Positions 6,176 through 15,110 of a stretch of 27,522 bases of DNA are shown piece after piece. Below the pieces are notes generated by a model. It was given only the letters and a program-made list of their open reading frames with translations. It made no database searches and was not told where the DNA came from. The position numbers and the translations under genes are program-made. The number at the start of each line of letters is the position of its first letter. The first letter of the stretch is position 1. Source of the stretch: JAKZSU01 sp047517485 (GTDB lineage: Bacteria > Pseudomonadota > Alphaproteobacteria > UBA7887); contig JAKZSU010000185.1 in the NCBI GenBank assembly GCA_047517485.1, positions 1 through 27,522 of the forward strand, given 5' to 3'.

Positions 6176-8836
6176 ATGGCGTCGCTCAGCACCAATGAGA
6201 TCCGCACCGCGTTTCTCGATTATTTCGCCGACAACGGTCATACCGCGGTCGCGTCGAGCCCGTTGGTGCCGCACAACGACCCCACGTTGCTGTTCACCAA
6301 CGCCGGCATGGTGCAGTTTAAGAACGTCTTTACCGGGGTCGAGAAACGCGACTATGTGCGCGCGGCGACGAGCCAGAAATGCGTCCGCGCCGGCGGCAAG
6401 CACAATGATCTCGACAATGTCGGCTACACCGCGCGCCACCACACCTTCTTCGAGATGCTGGGAAATTTCTCGTTCGGCGATTATTTCAAGGACGTCGCGA
6501 TCGAGCTCGCATGGAACCTGGTGACCCGCGAATTCGGCCTTGATGCCGAGCGCCTGTGGATCACCGTCTACCACACCGACGACCAGGCTTTCGATCTGTG
6601 GCGCAAGATCTCCGGGCTGCCCGAGGACCGAATCGTTCGCATCGCCACCGCGGATAATTTTTGGGCGATGGGCGATACCGGGCCATGCGGGCCGTGCTCG
6701 GAGATCTTCTACGATCACGGCCCGGCCATCGCCGGCGGACCGCCGGGGAGCGCGGATCAGGACGGCGACCGCTATATCGAGATCTGGAACCTGGTGTTCA
6801 TGCAGTTCGAACAGATGGCGGGCGGCGACCGCGTCGATTTGCCACGGCCGTCGATCGATACCGGCATGGGGCTCGAGCGGATCGCCGCGCTGCTGCAGGG
6901 CAAACACGACAATTACGACATCGATCTGTTCCAAACCCTGATCGCGGCGATCGCGAATGCCGCGGGAACCGATCCCGACGGCCCGCACAAGGCGTCGCAC
7001 CGGGTGATCGCCGACCATTTGCGCGCGACCAGCTTCCTGCTCGCCGATGGCGTGATGCCGTCGAACGAAGGCCGCGGCTACGTGCTGCGTCGGATCATGC
7101 GCCGCGCCATGCGCCATGCCAATTTGATGGGGGTGCGCGACCCGCTGATGTGGCGCCTGGTGCCGGCGCTGGTCGGCGAAATGGGCCGCGCGTTTCCCGA
7201 GCTCGGGCGCGCGCAAGCCCTGATCGAGGAAACCCTCAAACTCGAAGAGGCGCGGTTTCAGGAGACCCTCGAGCGCGGCCTCAAACTGCTCGGCGACGAG
7301 ACCGCCAAGCTCGGCGACGGTGTCGCGCTGCCCGGCGAGGTCGCGTTCAAGCTCTACGATACCTACGGGTTCCCCCTCGATCTGACCCAGGACGCGTTGC
7401 GCGAACAGGGCCGCGCCGTCGAGCTCGCCGGCTTTGACGCGGCGATGGAACTACAAAAGGCGACGGCGCGGGCGTCGTGGGCGGGCTCGGGCGAAGCGGC
7501 GACCGAAGCGGTCTGGTTTGATCTTCGCGAGCGCGTCGGCGCGACTGAGTTTCTCGGCTATGCGGCGGGGCAAGCCGACGCGCAAATCGTCGCCCTGGTG
7601 GTCGACGGCACGTCGGTCGAGGCGGCGGCGCGTGGCCAGAGCGTGGCCATCATCACCAATCAGACACCATTCTACGGCGAATCCGGCGGCCAGATGGGCG
7701 ACACCGGCGTGCTCGACGGCGACGCAACGCGGGTCCGCATCGACGACACCGCGAAGAAGCTCGGCGATATGCATGCCCATATGGGCGAGGTCCTCGACGG
7801 CACGCTCGCGGTCGGCGATGTGGTGCACTTGGCGGTCGATGCGGCGCGGCGCGCGGCGTTGCGGCGCAATCATTCGGCGACGCACTTGCTGCACGCGGCG
7901 CTGCGCAAACATCTCGGCGATCATGTGACCCAGAAAGGCTCGCTGGTAGCGCCCGATCGCTTGCGCTTCGACGTCTCGCACCCCAAGCCGATGGCGGACG
8001 AAGAGCTCGCCGCGGTCGAGGCCGAGGTCAACCGCGAGGTGTTGGCCAACGCCGCCGTATCGACACTTTTGATGAGCCCCGAAGAGGCGGTGGAGAGCGG
8101 CGCCTTGGCGCTATTCGGCGAAAAATATGGCGACGAGGTCCGAGTGGTTTCGATGGGCGGCGCCGAGGCCGCGCCCTATTCGGTCGAGCTGTGCGGCGGC
8201 ACCCACGTCGCGCGCACCGGCGATATCGGCCTGGTCAAATTGATCGGCGAAGGCGCGGTGGCGGCCGGGGTGCGGCGCATCGAGGCGGTGACCGGCGAGG
8301 ACGCGCTCGCTTACGTCAACCAACAAGGGCGCGCGCTGGCCGAGGCCGCGGCGGCGCTAAAGGCGGCGCCGGGCGAGGTCGCGGCGCGCATCGCCGCGCT
8401 GCTCGCCGAACGCAAGAAACTCGAACGCGACCTGGCGGACGCGCGGCGGCAGATCGCCACTGGCGGTGGCGGCGCGGGCGCGCAGGAGACCGTCGAGGTC
8501 GCTGGCGTGACCCTGGCGGCGCGCAAACTCGACGGCGTGCCGGCGAAGGAATTGCGCGGCATGGCGGATGTGATCAAGCAGCAGATCGGCTCCGGCGTCG
8601 TCGCCATCGTCGCGGTCACCGACGGCAAGGCGGCGGTGGTGGTCGGCGTCACCGAGGATCTGACCGACCGGCTCGACGCGGTCGCGCTGGTCCGCGCCGG
8701 CGCCCAGGCGCTCGGCGGCAAGGGCGGCGGCGGCCGCGCCGATCTCGCGCAAGCCGGCGGGCCAAATGGCGATGCCGCCGATGAGGCGCTCGGCGCTATT
8801 GAGGCCGCGCTCGCGAAAATCGCCGAAGCCGCTTAG
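6176..8836 (+). CDS. alaS: Alanyl-tRNA synthetase
   Basis: This enzyme charges tRNA-Ala and removes mischarged Ser and Gly. The 886-residue length is normal. The class II catalytic core shows RAATSQKCVRAGGKHNDL and GDTGPCGPCSEIFYDHG. The editing domain carries the zinc-binding HSATH (about residues 565-569) and CGGTH (about 672-676). The C-terminal C-Ala domain follows a coiled-coil-like stretch (LAERKKLERDLADARRQI) and ends in a glycine-rich GGKGGGGRADLAQAGG segment. I chose the ATG at 6176 (MASLSTNEIRTAFLDYF), where family members begin; an upstream in-frame start at 6137 adds an unconserved stretch. The stop is followed after five bases by R1 repeats that probably end transcription. icd converges from the other side. 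Confidence 0.98.
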   Translation: MASLSTNEIRTAFLDYFADNGHTAVASSPLVPHNDPTLLFTNAGMVQFKNVFTGVEKRDYVRAATSQKCVRAGGKHNDLDNVGYTARHHTFFEMLGNFSFGDYFKDVAIELAWNLVTREFGLDAERLWITVYHTDDQAFDLWRKISGLPEDRIVRIATADNFWAMGDTGPCGPCSEIFYDHGPAIAGGPPGSADQDGDRYIEIWNLVFMQFEQMAGGDRVDLPRPSIDTGMGLERIAALLQGKHDNYDIDLFQTLIAAIANAAGTDPDGPHKASHRVIADHLRATSFLLADGVMPSNEGRGYVLRRIMRRAMRHANLMGVRDPLMWRLVPALVGEMGRAFPELGRAQALIEETLKLEEARFQETLERGLKLLGDETAKLGDGVALPGEVAFKLYDTYGFPLDLTQDALREQGRAVELAGFDAAMELQKATARASWAGSGEAATEAVWFDLRERVGATEFLGYAAGQADAQIVALVVDGTSVEAAARGQSVAIITNQTPFYGESGGQMGDTGVLDGDATRVRIDDTAKKLGDMHAHMGEVLDGTLAVGDVVHLAVDAARRAALRRNHSATHLLHAALRKHLGDHVTQKGSLVAPDRLRFDVSHPKPMADEELAAVEAEVNREVLANAAVSTLLMSPEEAVESGALALFGEKYGDEVRVVSMGGAEAAPYSVELCGGTHVARTGDIGLVKLIGEGAVAAGVRRIEAVTGEDALAYVNQQGRALAEAAAALKAAPGEVAARIAALLAERKKLERDLADARRQIATGGGGAGAQETVEVAGVTLAARKLDGVPAKELRGMADVIKQQIGSGVVAIVAVTDGKAAVVVGVTEDLTDRLDAVALVRAGAQALGGKGGGGRADLAQAGGPNGDAADEALGAIEAALAKIAEAA

Positions 8837-8840
8837 TTTT

Positions 8841-9103
8841 TAAGCGCGTCCAAGCGCCACGCGGGCTGCCTCGCATAAGCTCGGGCGCGCGGTCGCGCTT
8901 GCCGGCCTGCGCCTCGCGCAGTCCGGTTGTTTTAAAGCGCGTTCAAGCGCCACGCGGGCTGCCTCGCATAAGCTCGGGCGCGCGGTCGCGCGGTCGCGCT
9001 TGCCGGCCTGCGCAACGCGCAGTCCGGTTGATTATAAGGGCGTTCAAGCGCCACGCAGGCTGGCCTCGCATAAGCTTGCCGACCCGCGAGTGTGCTGGTC
9101 GGT
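8841..9103 (+). repeat. Array of structured R1 repeats, cluster 2, between convergent alaS and icd
   Basis: Three units of the family seen at 2398-2788 start at about 8842, 8935 and 9036. The first two have the nine-plus-nine-base hairpin at 8904-8924 (loop CTC) and 9005-9025 (loop AAC), with stem GGCCTGCGC pairing with GCGCAGTCC. The third is shorter and ends in a different stem, CCGACC with GGTCGG (9079-9102), two bases before the icd stop codon. The second unit carries an extra copy of CGCGGT. The array fills the whole gap between two convergent genes and follows alaS by five bases, so it could act as a two-way terminator or as an mRNA 3'-end stabiliser. That role is inferred. Confidence 0.85.
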
Positions 9104-9104
9104 G

Positions 9105-10319
9105 TTAGCCCATCGCCGCTTTCAAATTTTCGTCGAGCTTGTCGAGGAATTGGGTGGTGGTTTGCCAGCCCTGATCGGGGCCGACGAGGATTGCCAGGTC
9201 CTTGGTCATGAAGCCCGATTCGACGGTGTCGACGCAGACTTTCTCCAAAGTCTCGGCGAAAGTCTGGACCGCGGGCGTGTCGTCGAACTTGCCGCGGTAA
9301 TAGAGGCCGCGGGTCCAGGCGAAGATCGAGGCGATCGGGTTGGTCGAAGTCTCCTTGCCGTCCTGGTGCTGGCGGTAGTGGCGGGTCACCGTGCCGTGCG
9401 CGGCTTCCGCCTCGACGGTGTCGCCGTCGGGGGTCAGCAGCACCGAAGTCATCAGGCCGAGCGAGCCGAACCCTTGTGCCACGGTGTCGGACTGGACGTC
9501 GCCGTCATAATTCTTGCAGGCCCAGACGAAACCGCCTTCCCACTTCATCGCGCAGGCGACCATGTCGTCGATCAAGCGATGCTCGTAGGTGATCCCCGCG
9601 GCGGCGAACCGGTCCTTGAATTCGGCCTGAAAGACCTCCTCGAACAAGTCCTTGAAACGCCCGTCATAGGCCTTGAGGATGGTGTTTTTGGTCGAGAGAT
9701 AAACCGGCCACTCGAGCCCAAGGCCGTAGTTGAGACAGGCGCACGCGAAGCCGCGGATCGACTCGTCGAGATTGTACATGCCCATGGCGATGCCGGCCTC
9801 GGGGAAATCGAAAATCTCGTGCTCGATCGCCTCGCCGCCGTCGGCGGGCTCGAAGCGCATGGTCAGTTTGCCTTTGCCGGGCACCAGAAAGTCGGTCGCG
9901 CGATACTGATCGCCGAAGGCGTGACGGCCGATAACGATTGGTCTGGTCCAGCCGGGCACCAGGCGCGGCACGTTGTTGCAGATGATCGGCTGGCGGAACA
10001 CCGTGCCGCCAAGAATATTGCGGATCGTCCCGTTCGGCGAGCGGTACATCCGCTTCAAGCCGAACTCCTCCACGCGCGCCTCGTCGGGCGTGATCGTCGC
10101 GCATTTGACGCCGACCTTGTGCCGCTTGATCGCTTCCGCCGCATCGACGGTGATCTGGTCTTCGGTGGCGTCGCGCGATTCGATGCCGAGATCAAAATAG
10201 GCGGTCTCGAGATTGAGATAAGGCAGGATCAATTTGTCCTTGATGAACCGCCAGATGATGCGGGTCATCTCATCGCCGTCGATTTCGACGATCGGATTGG
10301 CGACCTTGATCTTGTCCAT
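9105..10319 (-). CDS. icd: NADP-dependent isocitrate dehydrogenase (eukaryote-like type)
   Basis: This citric-acid-cycle enzyme oxidises isocitrate to 2-oxoglutarate and makes NADPH. The 404-residue product starts MDKIKVANPIVEIDGDEMTRIIW, typical of the dimeric subfamily shared by mitochondria and alphaproteobacteria and distinct from E. coli Icd. Substrate-binding SPNGTIRN, the active-site Tyr region ATDFLVPGKG, the metal-binding block YDGDVQSDTVAQGFGSLG and the NADP-site segment AAHGTVTRHYR are all present. I chose the ATG at 10319 because AGGAG lies nine bases before it; an in-frame start at 10373 would add 18 residues that the family lacks. The gene is convergent with alaS across the R1 array. 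Symbol icd or idh are both in use. Confidence 0.96.
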   Translation of the reverse strand: MDKIKVANPIVEIDGDEMTRIIWRFIKDKLILPYLNLETAYFDLGIESRDATEDQITVDAAEAIKRHKVGVKCATITPDEARVEEFGLKRMYRSPNGTIRNILGGTVFRQPIICNNVPRLVPGWTRPIVIGRHAFGDQYRATDFLVPGKGKLTMRFEPADGGEAIEHEIFDFPEAGIAMGMYNLDESIRGFACACLNYGLGLEWPVYLSTKNTILKAYDGRFKDLFEEVFQAEFKDRFAAAGITYEHRLIDDMVACAMKWEGGFVWACKNYDGDVQSDTVAQGFGSLGLMTSVLLTPDGDTVEAEAAHGTVTRHYRQHQDGKETSTNPIASIFAWTRGLYYRGKFDDTPAVQTFAETLEKVCVDTVESGFMTKDLAILVGPDQGWQTTTQFLDKLDENLKAAMG

Positions 10320-10394
10320 AATGGTAGACTCCTGGGGCGCTGAGGTGGGAGTGCCGAACGGCGCGCGGACCATAACAAGGCCGCTCGGTATTGC

Positions 10395-10979
10395 CTAGAG
10401 ACGGTCGGGATCAGTCAATATAGGCGAAGAAACCGCCGATTCGAGCGCGGCGAAGGCGGCTTTTGGCGAGTCGGCGATGGTGTACAGATCGGCCGCCGTG
10501 GCATGGGCGAATCCTTGGTCGACGAAATGGCCGACGAGGGCGCGGAATGGTGTCCAAAAGTTGTCTTGGTCGAGCAAGACGATCGGCTTGTCATGTTGGG
10601 CGAGCAGCTTCCAGGTCATCATTTCGACGGTCTCGTCGAGGGTTCCGAGACCGCCGGGGAGGCTGACAAAACCATCGGCCAATTCGAACATCCGTTGCTT
10701 GCGCGCGTGCATGCCGTCGACGGTGATCATCGTGGTCACACCAGGATGGGCGATCTCGGGGCGTTCGAGAAAACCAGGGATTATGCCGGTGACACGGCCG
10801 CCCGCGGCCAGTGCCGCGTCGGCAACCACACCCATCAACCCGATCGCGCCGCCACCGAATACCAGATCCACTCCGCGTTGGCCGCATTCGCTGCCAAAGG
10901 CGCGCGCGAGGTCTGTGTAAGACCCGCCAATACCGGTACTGGAGCCGCAATAGACGCAAACCGCCTTAAGTGTTCGCAA
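10395..10979 (-). CDS. LOG family protein (TIGR00730-type nucleotide phosphoribohydrolase)
   Basis: The 194-residue protein has the Rossmann-like fold of the lysine-decarboxylase-like / LOG family. It opens with VCVYCGSSTG, has FGGGAIGLMG at about residues 41-50, and carries the diagnostic PGGLGTLDE at 108-116. Characterised members release the base from cytokinin riboside monophosphates or other nucleoside monophosphates; in bacteria the usual role may be nucleotide salvage or clean-up. The start codon is TTG, supported by AAGGAG six bases before it and by the family N-terminus. The gene lies just upstream of icd on the same strand, 75 bases from the icd start. It is divergent from the LysM gene across a 143-base gap. 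Confidence 0.88.
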   Translation of the reverse strand: MRTLKAVCVYCGSSTGIGGSYTDLARAFGSECGQRGVDLVFGGGAIGLMGVVADAALAAGGRVTGIIPGFLERPEIAHPGVTTMITVDGMHARKQRMFELADGFVSLPGGLGTLDETVEMMTWKLLAQHDKPIVLLDQDNFWTPFRALVGHFVDQGFAHATAADLYTIADSPKAAFAALESAVSSPILTDPDRL

Positions 10980-11122
10980 TCGAGTCTCCTTGGCAACGAA
11001 TATTACCGACTATACGGTTCGAATTGGACGGTGCACGTGGACTGACCAAATGCCACCCGCCAATTGCAGCGGCGCGCGTATCGGTTTACTCTTTCGTAAC
11101 GATTCGAGCCAGGGAGAGTTGA

Positions 11123-12535
11123 GTGCGTCGGTTGAGAGGATTGGCAATAGCGGTGGCGATCGTTTTGATCGCGGACATTGCCTATGCTTTGTCGCTAATT
11201 CGCGAGGACGGCGCCGCGGTGGAGACCGCTTCGGAGCCGCCGTCGGAGCCGGTTGAGACTGCTTCGGAGCTGCCGTCGGAGCCGGTCGAGACCGCTTCGG
11301 AGTCTGTCGAGCTCGCCGAGGTAGCGCCTTCCGACGAGACCGAAGCGGCGCCGCCGATCGAATCGGCCCGGGAACCGGAGGTCGCGCCGGCCTCTCCCGA
11401 TGTGGTGGATTCGCCGGCGGAAGATGTTCCCGAAGTCGATGTCGCGGTCTTGCCCGACACGGTTGCGGCGCCGCCTCGATCGCCGGTCTCCGACATTGTG
11501 GAGCCGGAAGCCATGCTGCGCGAGAGCGCCAAGGAGCCGGTGGCGCTGGCCGCGACCGATGATTCCTGTCCGGTCCCCGGGTCGGGCATAGCCCCAACCG
11601 ACAATGTCATTTGCGAGGCGGTGGTCGACGAGTCCGTTCCCGAACCCCTGGTACGGCCGCAGGAAGTGGAAAATCCGGTCGGCTCGGTGGCGCCCAGTTT
11701 CGACGTCGTGCGCATCGCGCCCGATGTCAACGCGGTGATCGCCGGGCGCGCGGAACCGGGTGCGACGGTGTCGGTGCTCGACGGCGACACCGTGATTGGC
11801 GACGCGGTCGCCGATGCGCGCGGCGAATGGGTGGTGTTACCCAAACAACACTTGAGCCAAGGGACCAGTGAGCTGTCCTTGACCGCGCGGTCGCCGAGCG
11901 ACGTCGAATCGCTCTCTGAACAGGTGGTCGTGCTTGTCGTGCCGTCGTCGCCCAGTGGCGTGCGACCGGCCGAACCGATGGTCGACGAACGACCGGTCGC
12001 GGTGCTGTTGTCACGCGACAGTGGCGGCATGAGCCGGCTGCTGCAGGGTGGCGAGCCGGGACGCGGTATCGACGCGGCGAGCGGTCTGACCCTCGATTCG
12101 GTGAGCTACGATGAATCCGGCGACGTCGACATCGCCGGCCAGGCGCTGCCGGGCAACGCGATCGCCGCTTATATCGACAATCGGGCGATCGGGTCCATTG
12201 TCGTGGACGCCGAAGGCAAGTGGCACTTGGTGCCCGATGGCGATATCGAACCCGGGCTCTACACGCTTCGGATCGATCAGGTCGATGAAGACGGCCAAGT
12301 GGTGTCGCGGCTGGAAACGCCATTCTCGCTGGCCGATCTCAGTGATGCCGCGGTTGGCGAGGGACTGGTCGTTGTGCAGCCCGGCAACAGCCTGTGGCGC
12401 ATCGCGCGCCGGGTGTACGGCCAAGGCGTGCGCCACACGTTGATCTTCGATGCCAACCAGGATCAGATTCGCGATCCCGACCTGATCTATCCGGGGCAAA
12501 TCTTCGTCGTGCCAGGGACGAGCGCCGACGGGTGA
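11123..12535 (+). CDS. Membrane-anchored LysM protein with an acidic repeat linker
   Basis: The 470-residue product has one N-terminal membrane segment (residues about 6-24, after MRRLR), which probably anchors it with the rest in the periplasm. Residues about 32-130 are a low-complexity region rich in Glu, Pro, Ser and Ala, with near-repeats of the type EPPSEPVETASE. Two beta-rich, Ig-like segments follow, each with a VIAGRAEPGATVSVLDG or DIAGQALPGNAIAAYID pattern. The C-terminus (about 413-466) is a LysM domain (VVQPGNSLWRIARRVYGQG to YPGQIFVVPG), which binds peptidoglycan. The start is GTG with AGGGAGAG before it. It probably spans membrane and cell wall; its function is unknown. The ABC exporter gene follows after 34 bases. 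Confidence 0.85.
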   Translation: MRRLRGLAIAVAIVLIADIAYALSLIREDGAAVETASEPPSEPVETASELPSEPVETASESVELAEVAPSDETEAAPPIESAREPEVAPASPDVVDSPAEDVPEVDVAVLPDTVAAPPRSPVSDIVEPEAMLRESAKEPVALAATDDSCPVPGSGIAPTDNVICEAVVDESVPEPLVRPQEVENPVGSVAPSFDVVRIAPDVNAVIAGRAEPGATVSVLDGDTVIGDAVADARGEWVVLPKQHLSQGTSELSLTARSPSDVESLSEQVVVLVVPSSPSGVRPAEPMVDERPVAVLLSRDSGGMSRLLQGGEPGRGIDAASGLTLDSVSYDESGDVDIAGQALPGNAIAAYIDNRAIGSIVVDAEGKWHLVPDGDIEPGLYTLRIDQVDEDGQVVSRLETPFSLADLSDAAVGEGLVVVQPGNSLWRIARRVYGQGVRHTLIFDANQDQIRDPDLIYPGQIFVVPGTSADG

Positions 12536-12569
12536 AGACACTTGATTATGTGTCGGGCCGCGCGACCGA

Positions 12570-14432
12570 ATGAGCCCACCTGGGTCCTTGTCGCGCGATG
12601 ACGACGACGCCGAAAAGCAAACCCGATCGAGCCGTGATTGGCATGTAATTCGGACGTTGCTGCCCTTTCTGTGGCCGCCGGGCCGGTTCGACCTGCGCAC
12701 CCGCGTCGTCGTCGCGATGATATTTCTCATTTCGGCCAAGATCGCGGTGGTGCAGGTGCCGCTGCTCCTCGGGAGCATCGTCGAAGCGCTCGACCCGGCC
12801 GACGGGAGCAAGGTTCTGGTGCTCCCCATTGCCCTTATCGTCGCCTTCGGTGTCGCGCGCTTGGCTACCGTGGCGTTCGGCGAATTGCGTGACGCCGTGT
12901 TCGCCCGGGTGGCGCAGCAGGCGATCCGCGATGTCGCGCTGCAGACGTTTCGGCGCCTGCACGCCTTGTCGCTGCGCTTTCATCTCGATCGGCGGACCGG
13001 CGGCCTAAGCCGGGTTATCGAGCGCGGCACCAAGGGCATCGAGTTCCTGCTGACGTTTTCCCTGTTCAACGTCTTGCCGACCTTGCTGGAAATCGGCTTG
13101 GTTTGCGGCATTCTGCTCTATCGTTATGACCCACCGTTTGCCGCGATCACCTTTGTTTCCGTTGTTCTCTATATCGGTTTCACCTTTTTCGTCACCGAGT
13201 GGCGCACCCGTTTCATCCGCCGGATGAACGATTCCGACGAGCAGGCCAACACCAAGGCGATCGATAGCCTACTCAACTACGAAACGGTCAAATATTTCGG
13301 TAACGAGGAGCACGAGGCGCGGCGCTTCGATGTGTCGCTGCGCCGCTACCAAAACGCGGCGGTAACCACCAAGGTTTCGCTATCGCTGCTGAACATCGGC
13401 CAGGGCGCGGTGATCGCGCTCGGCATGACGGCGGTGCTCATGCTCGCCGGCGATGCGATCGCCGAAGGACGAATGTCGCTGGGCGATCTGGTGGCGATCA
13501 ATGCATTCATGTTTCAGCTTTATCAGCCGCTCGGATTTCTCGGTTTCGTGTATCGCCAGATCAAGCAATCCCTGGTCGATATGGAACGCATGTTCGAGCT
13601 GCTGGATAAGCAACCGGAGATCGCCGACGACGGTGGCGCGAGCGTCCTGGAGGTCGGCGCGGCGGAGATCGAGTTCGACCATGTCGATTTTTCCTACGAC
13701 CCGGACCGCCCGATCCTGCACGATGTGTCGTTCCGGGTCCCGCCCGGCAAAACGGTGGCGATCGTCGGCCCCAGCGGCGCCGGCAAATCGACGATCTCGC
13801 GCCTGCTGTTCCGCTTCTATGACGTCAGCGCCGGCGCCATTCGCATCGACGGCCGCGACATTCGCGAGGTCACCCAAGCCTCGGTGCGCGCGGCGATCGG
13901 CATCGTGCCGCAGGACACGGTTCTGTTTAACGACACCATTCTTTACAACATCGCCTATGCCCGACCGGGGTGTGGTGACGACGAGGTGGAGACCGTGGCG
14001 CGAACCGCGCATATTCACGACTTTATCGCCGAACTCCCGCAAGGGTATGCGAGCATGGTAGGCGAACGCGGTCTCAAGCTTTCGGGCGGCGAAAAGCAGC
14101 GCGTGGCGATCGCCCGCATGCTATTGAAGAACCCGAAGATCATGGTGTTCGACGAGGCGACATCGGCGCTCGATACCGCGACGGAGAAGGATATCCAGGC
14201 CAACCTAGCCGAACTGTCCCGCGACCATACGACGGTGGTGATCGCCCATCGCTTGTCGACCGTGGTCGATGCCGACGAAATCCTCGTGCTCGAAGCGGGC
14301 CGGGTGGCGGAGCGCGGACGTCATCTCGACCTGCTCACCAAAGGCGGTCTGTACGCCGAGATGTGGTCGCGCCAACAAGAGAGCCAGCGGGTGGCGGAAC
14401 GGCTCGCCGAGCTTCAGGGTGCCGACGAATAG
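12570..14432 (+). CDS. Atm1-type ABC exporter (fused membrane and ATPase domains)
   Basis: The 620-residue half-transporter has an N-terminal membrane domain (about residues 45-340) and a C-terminal ATPase. The segment LLNYETVKYFGNEEHE is the hallmark of the Atm1/ABCB7/HMT1 group. The ATPase has Walker A GPSGAGKST (about 399-407), signature LSGGEKQR (about 504-511), Walker B IMVFDEATSALD and the H-loop AHRLST. Members export glutathione-linked sulfur species or metal-glutathione conjugates from the cytoplasm; which one applies here is open. The ATG start lies 34 bases after the LysM gene. psd follows after 12 bases, so LysM, exporter, psd and pssA look like one transcription unit even though their functions differ. 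Confidence 0.93.
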   Translation: MSPPGSLSRDDDDAEKQTRSSRDWHVIRTLLPFLWPPGRFDLRTRVVVAMIFLISAKIAVVQVPLLLGSIVEALDPADGSKVLVLPIALIVAFGVARLATVAFGELRDAVFARVAQQAIRDVALQTFRRLHALSLRFHLDRRTGGLSRVIERGTKGIEFLLTFSLFNVLPTLLEIGLVCGILLYRYDPPFAAITFVSVVLYIGFTFFVTEWRTRFIRRMNDSDEQANTKAIDSLLNYETVKYFGNEEHEARRFDVSLRRYQNAAVTTKVSLSLLNIGQGAVIALGMTAVLMLAGDAIAEGRMSLGDLVAINAFMFQLYQPLGFLGFVYRQIKQSLVDMERMFELLDKQPEIADDGGASVLEVGAAEIEFDHVDFSYDPDRPILHDVSFRVPPGKTVAIVGPSGAGKSTISRLLFRFYDVSAGAIRIDGRDIREVTQASVRAAIGIVPQDTVLFNDTILYNIAYARPGCGDDEVETVARTAHIHDFIAELPQGYASMVGERGLKLSGGEKQRVAIARMLLKNPKIMVFDEATSALDTATEKDIQANLAELSRDHTTVVIAHRLSTVVDADEILVLEAGRVAERGRHLDLLTKGGLYAEMWSRQQESQRVAERLAELQGADE

Positions 14433-14444
14433 TGGAAACGAGTT

Positions 14445-15110
14445 ATGCTTAAATCCGTGTTGGTGCCGATTCATCGAGAGGGGCGGATATTTGTCGTGCT
14501 GTTTGTCGGCGTCACCGCGATTCTGTGGTGGCTCACGCCGCATTTGGGCGTCGTGGGGCTGATCGCCACCGCGTGGTGCCTGTATTTCTTTCGTGATCCG
14601 ACGCGGGTGACGCCCAGGCGCCCCGGCATCGTCATCGCCCCGGCGGACGGGGTGGTTCTGCCGATCCGCTCGCTGGCGCCCCCGGCGGAAGTGGCCGATA
14701 GCGAGGAGCCGCGCCAGTGCGTGGCGATATTCATGAACGTGTTCGATGTCCATGTGAACCGGGCGCCGGCGGACGGAACCGTCGACGCGGTGGACTACCG
14801 GGCGGGCAAGTTCTTCAATGCCTCGCTCGACAAGGCGAGCGTCGATAATGAGCGCATGGCGGTACGGATGACGACGGGCGCCGGGCATGGCCTGATCTTC
14901 GTGCAGATCGCCGGCTTGGTGGCGCGCCGAATTGTCTGCGGCCTGGAGGCCGGCCAATCGGTCGTCGCCGGCGACCGTTTCGGCATCATTCGCTTCGGCA
15001 GCCGCGTCGATGTGTATCTTGATCCCGCGTATGAGCCGTTGGTTCTCGAAGGCCAACGCACCGTCGGCGGCGAAACAGTGATCGCGCGACTGAAAGCCGA
15101 GGCTGAATAA
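14445..15110 (+). CDS. psd: Phosphatidylserine decarboxylase, short type
   Basis: The enzyme makes phosphatidylethanolamine from phosphatidylserine at the inner membrane. It is a proenzyme that cuts itself to create a pyruvoyl group. The cleavage site is G185-S186 in IIRFGSRVDVYL; short-type enzymes have this FGS-R-V-D version in place of LGST. Other family marks are an N-terminal membrane hairpin (about 15-48), YFFRDPTR, DGVVLP, and MNVFDVHVNRAP with the catalytic His103. At 221 residues the length fits the archaetidylserine-decarboxylase-like class common in alphaproteobacteria. The stop codon TAA overlaps the ATG of pssA by one base, so translation is probably coupled. Confidence 0.95.
   Translation: MLKSVLVPIHREGRIFVVLFVGVTAILWWLTPHLGVVGLIATAWCLYFFRDPTRVTPRRPGIVIAPADGVVLPIRSLAPPAEVADSEEPRQCVAIFMNVFDVHVNRAPADGTVDAVDYRAGKFFNASLDKASVDNERMAVRMTTGAGHGLIFVQIAGLVARRIVCGLEAGQSVVAGDRFGIIRFGSRVDVYLDPAYEPLVLEGQRTVGGETVIARLKAEAE

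Noticed and set aside
8841..9103. Possible CRISPR array
   Set aside because: Units of about 92 bases follow each other directly with no unique spacers of constant length, and no cas gene is near.
9000..10343. 447-residue plus-strand frame opposite icd
   Set aside because: It is the antisense shadow of icd, caused by high GC at third positions; the icd protein is unmistakable.
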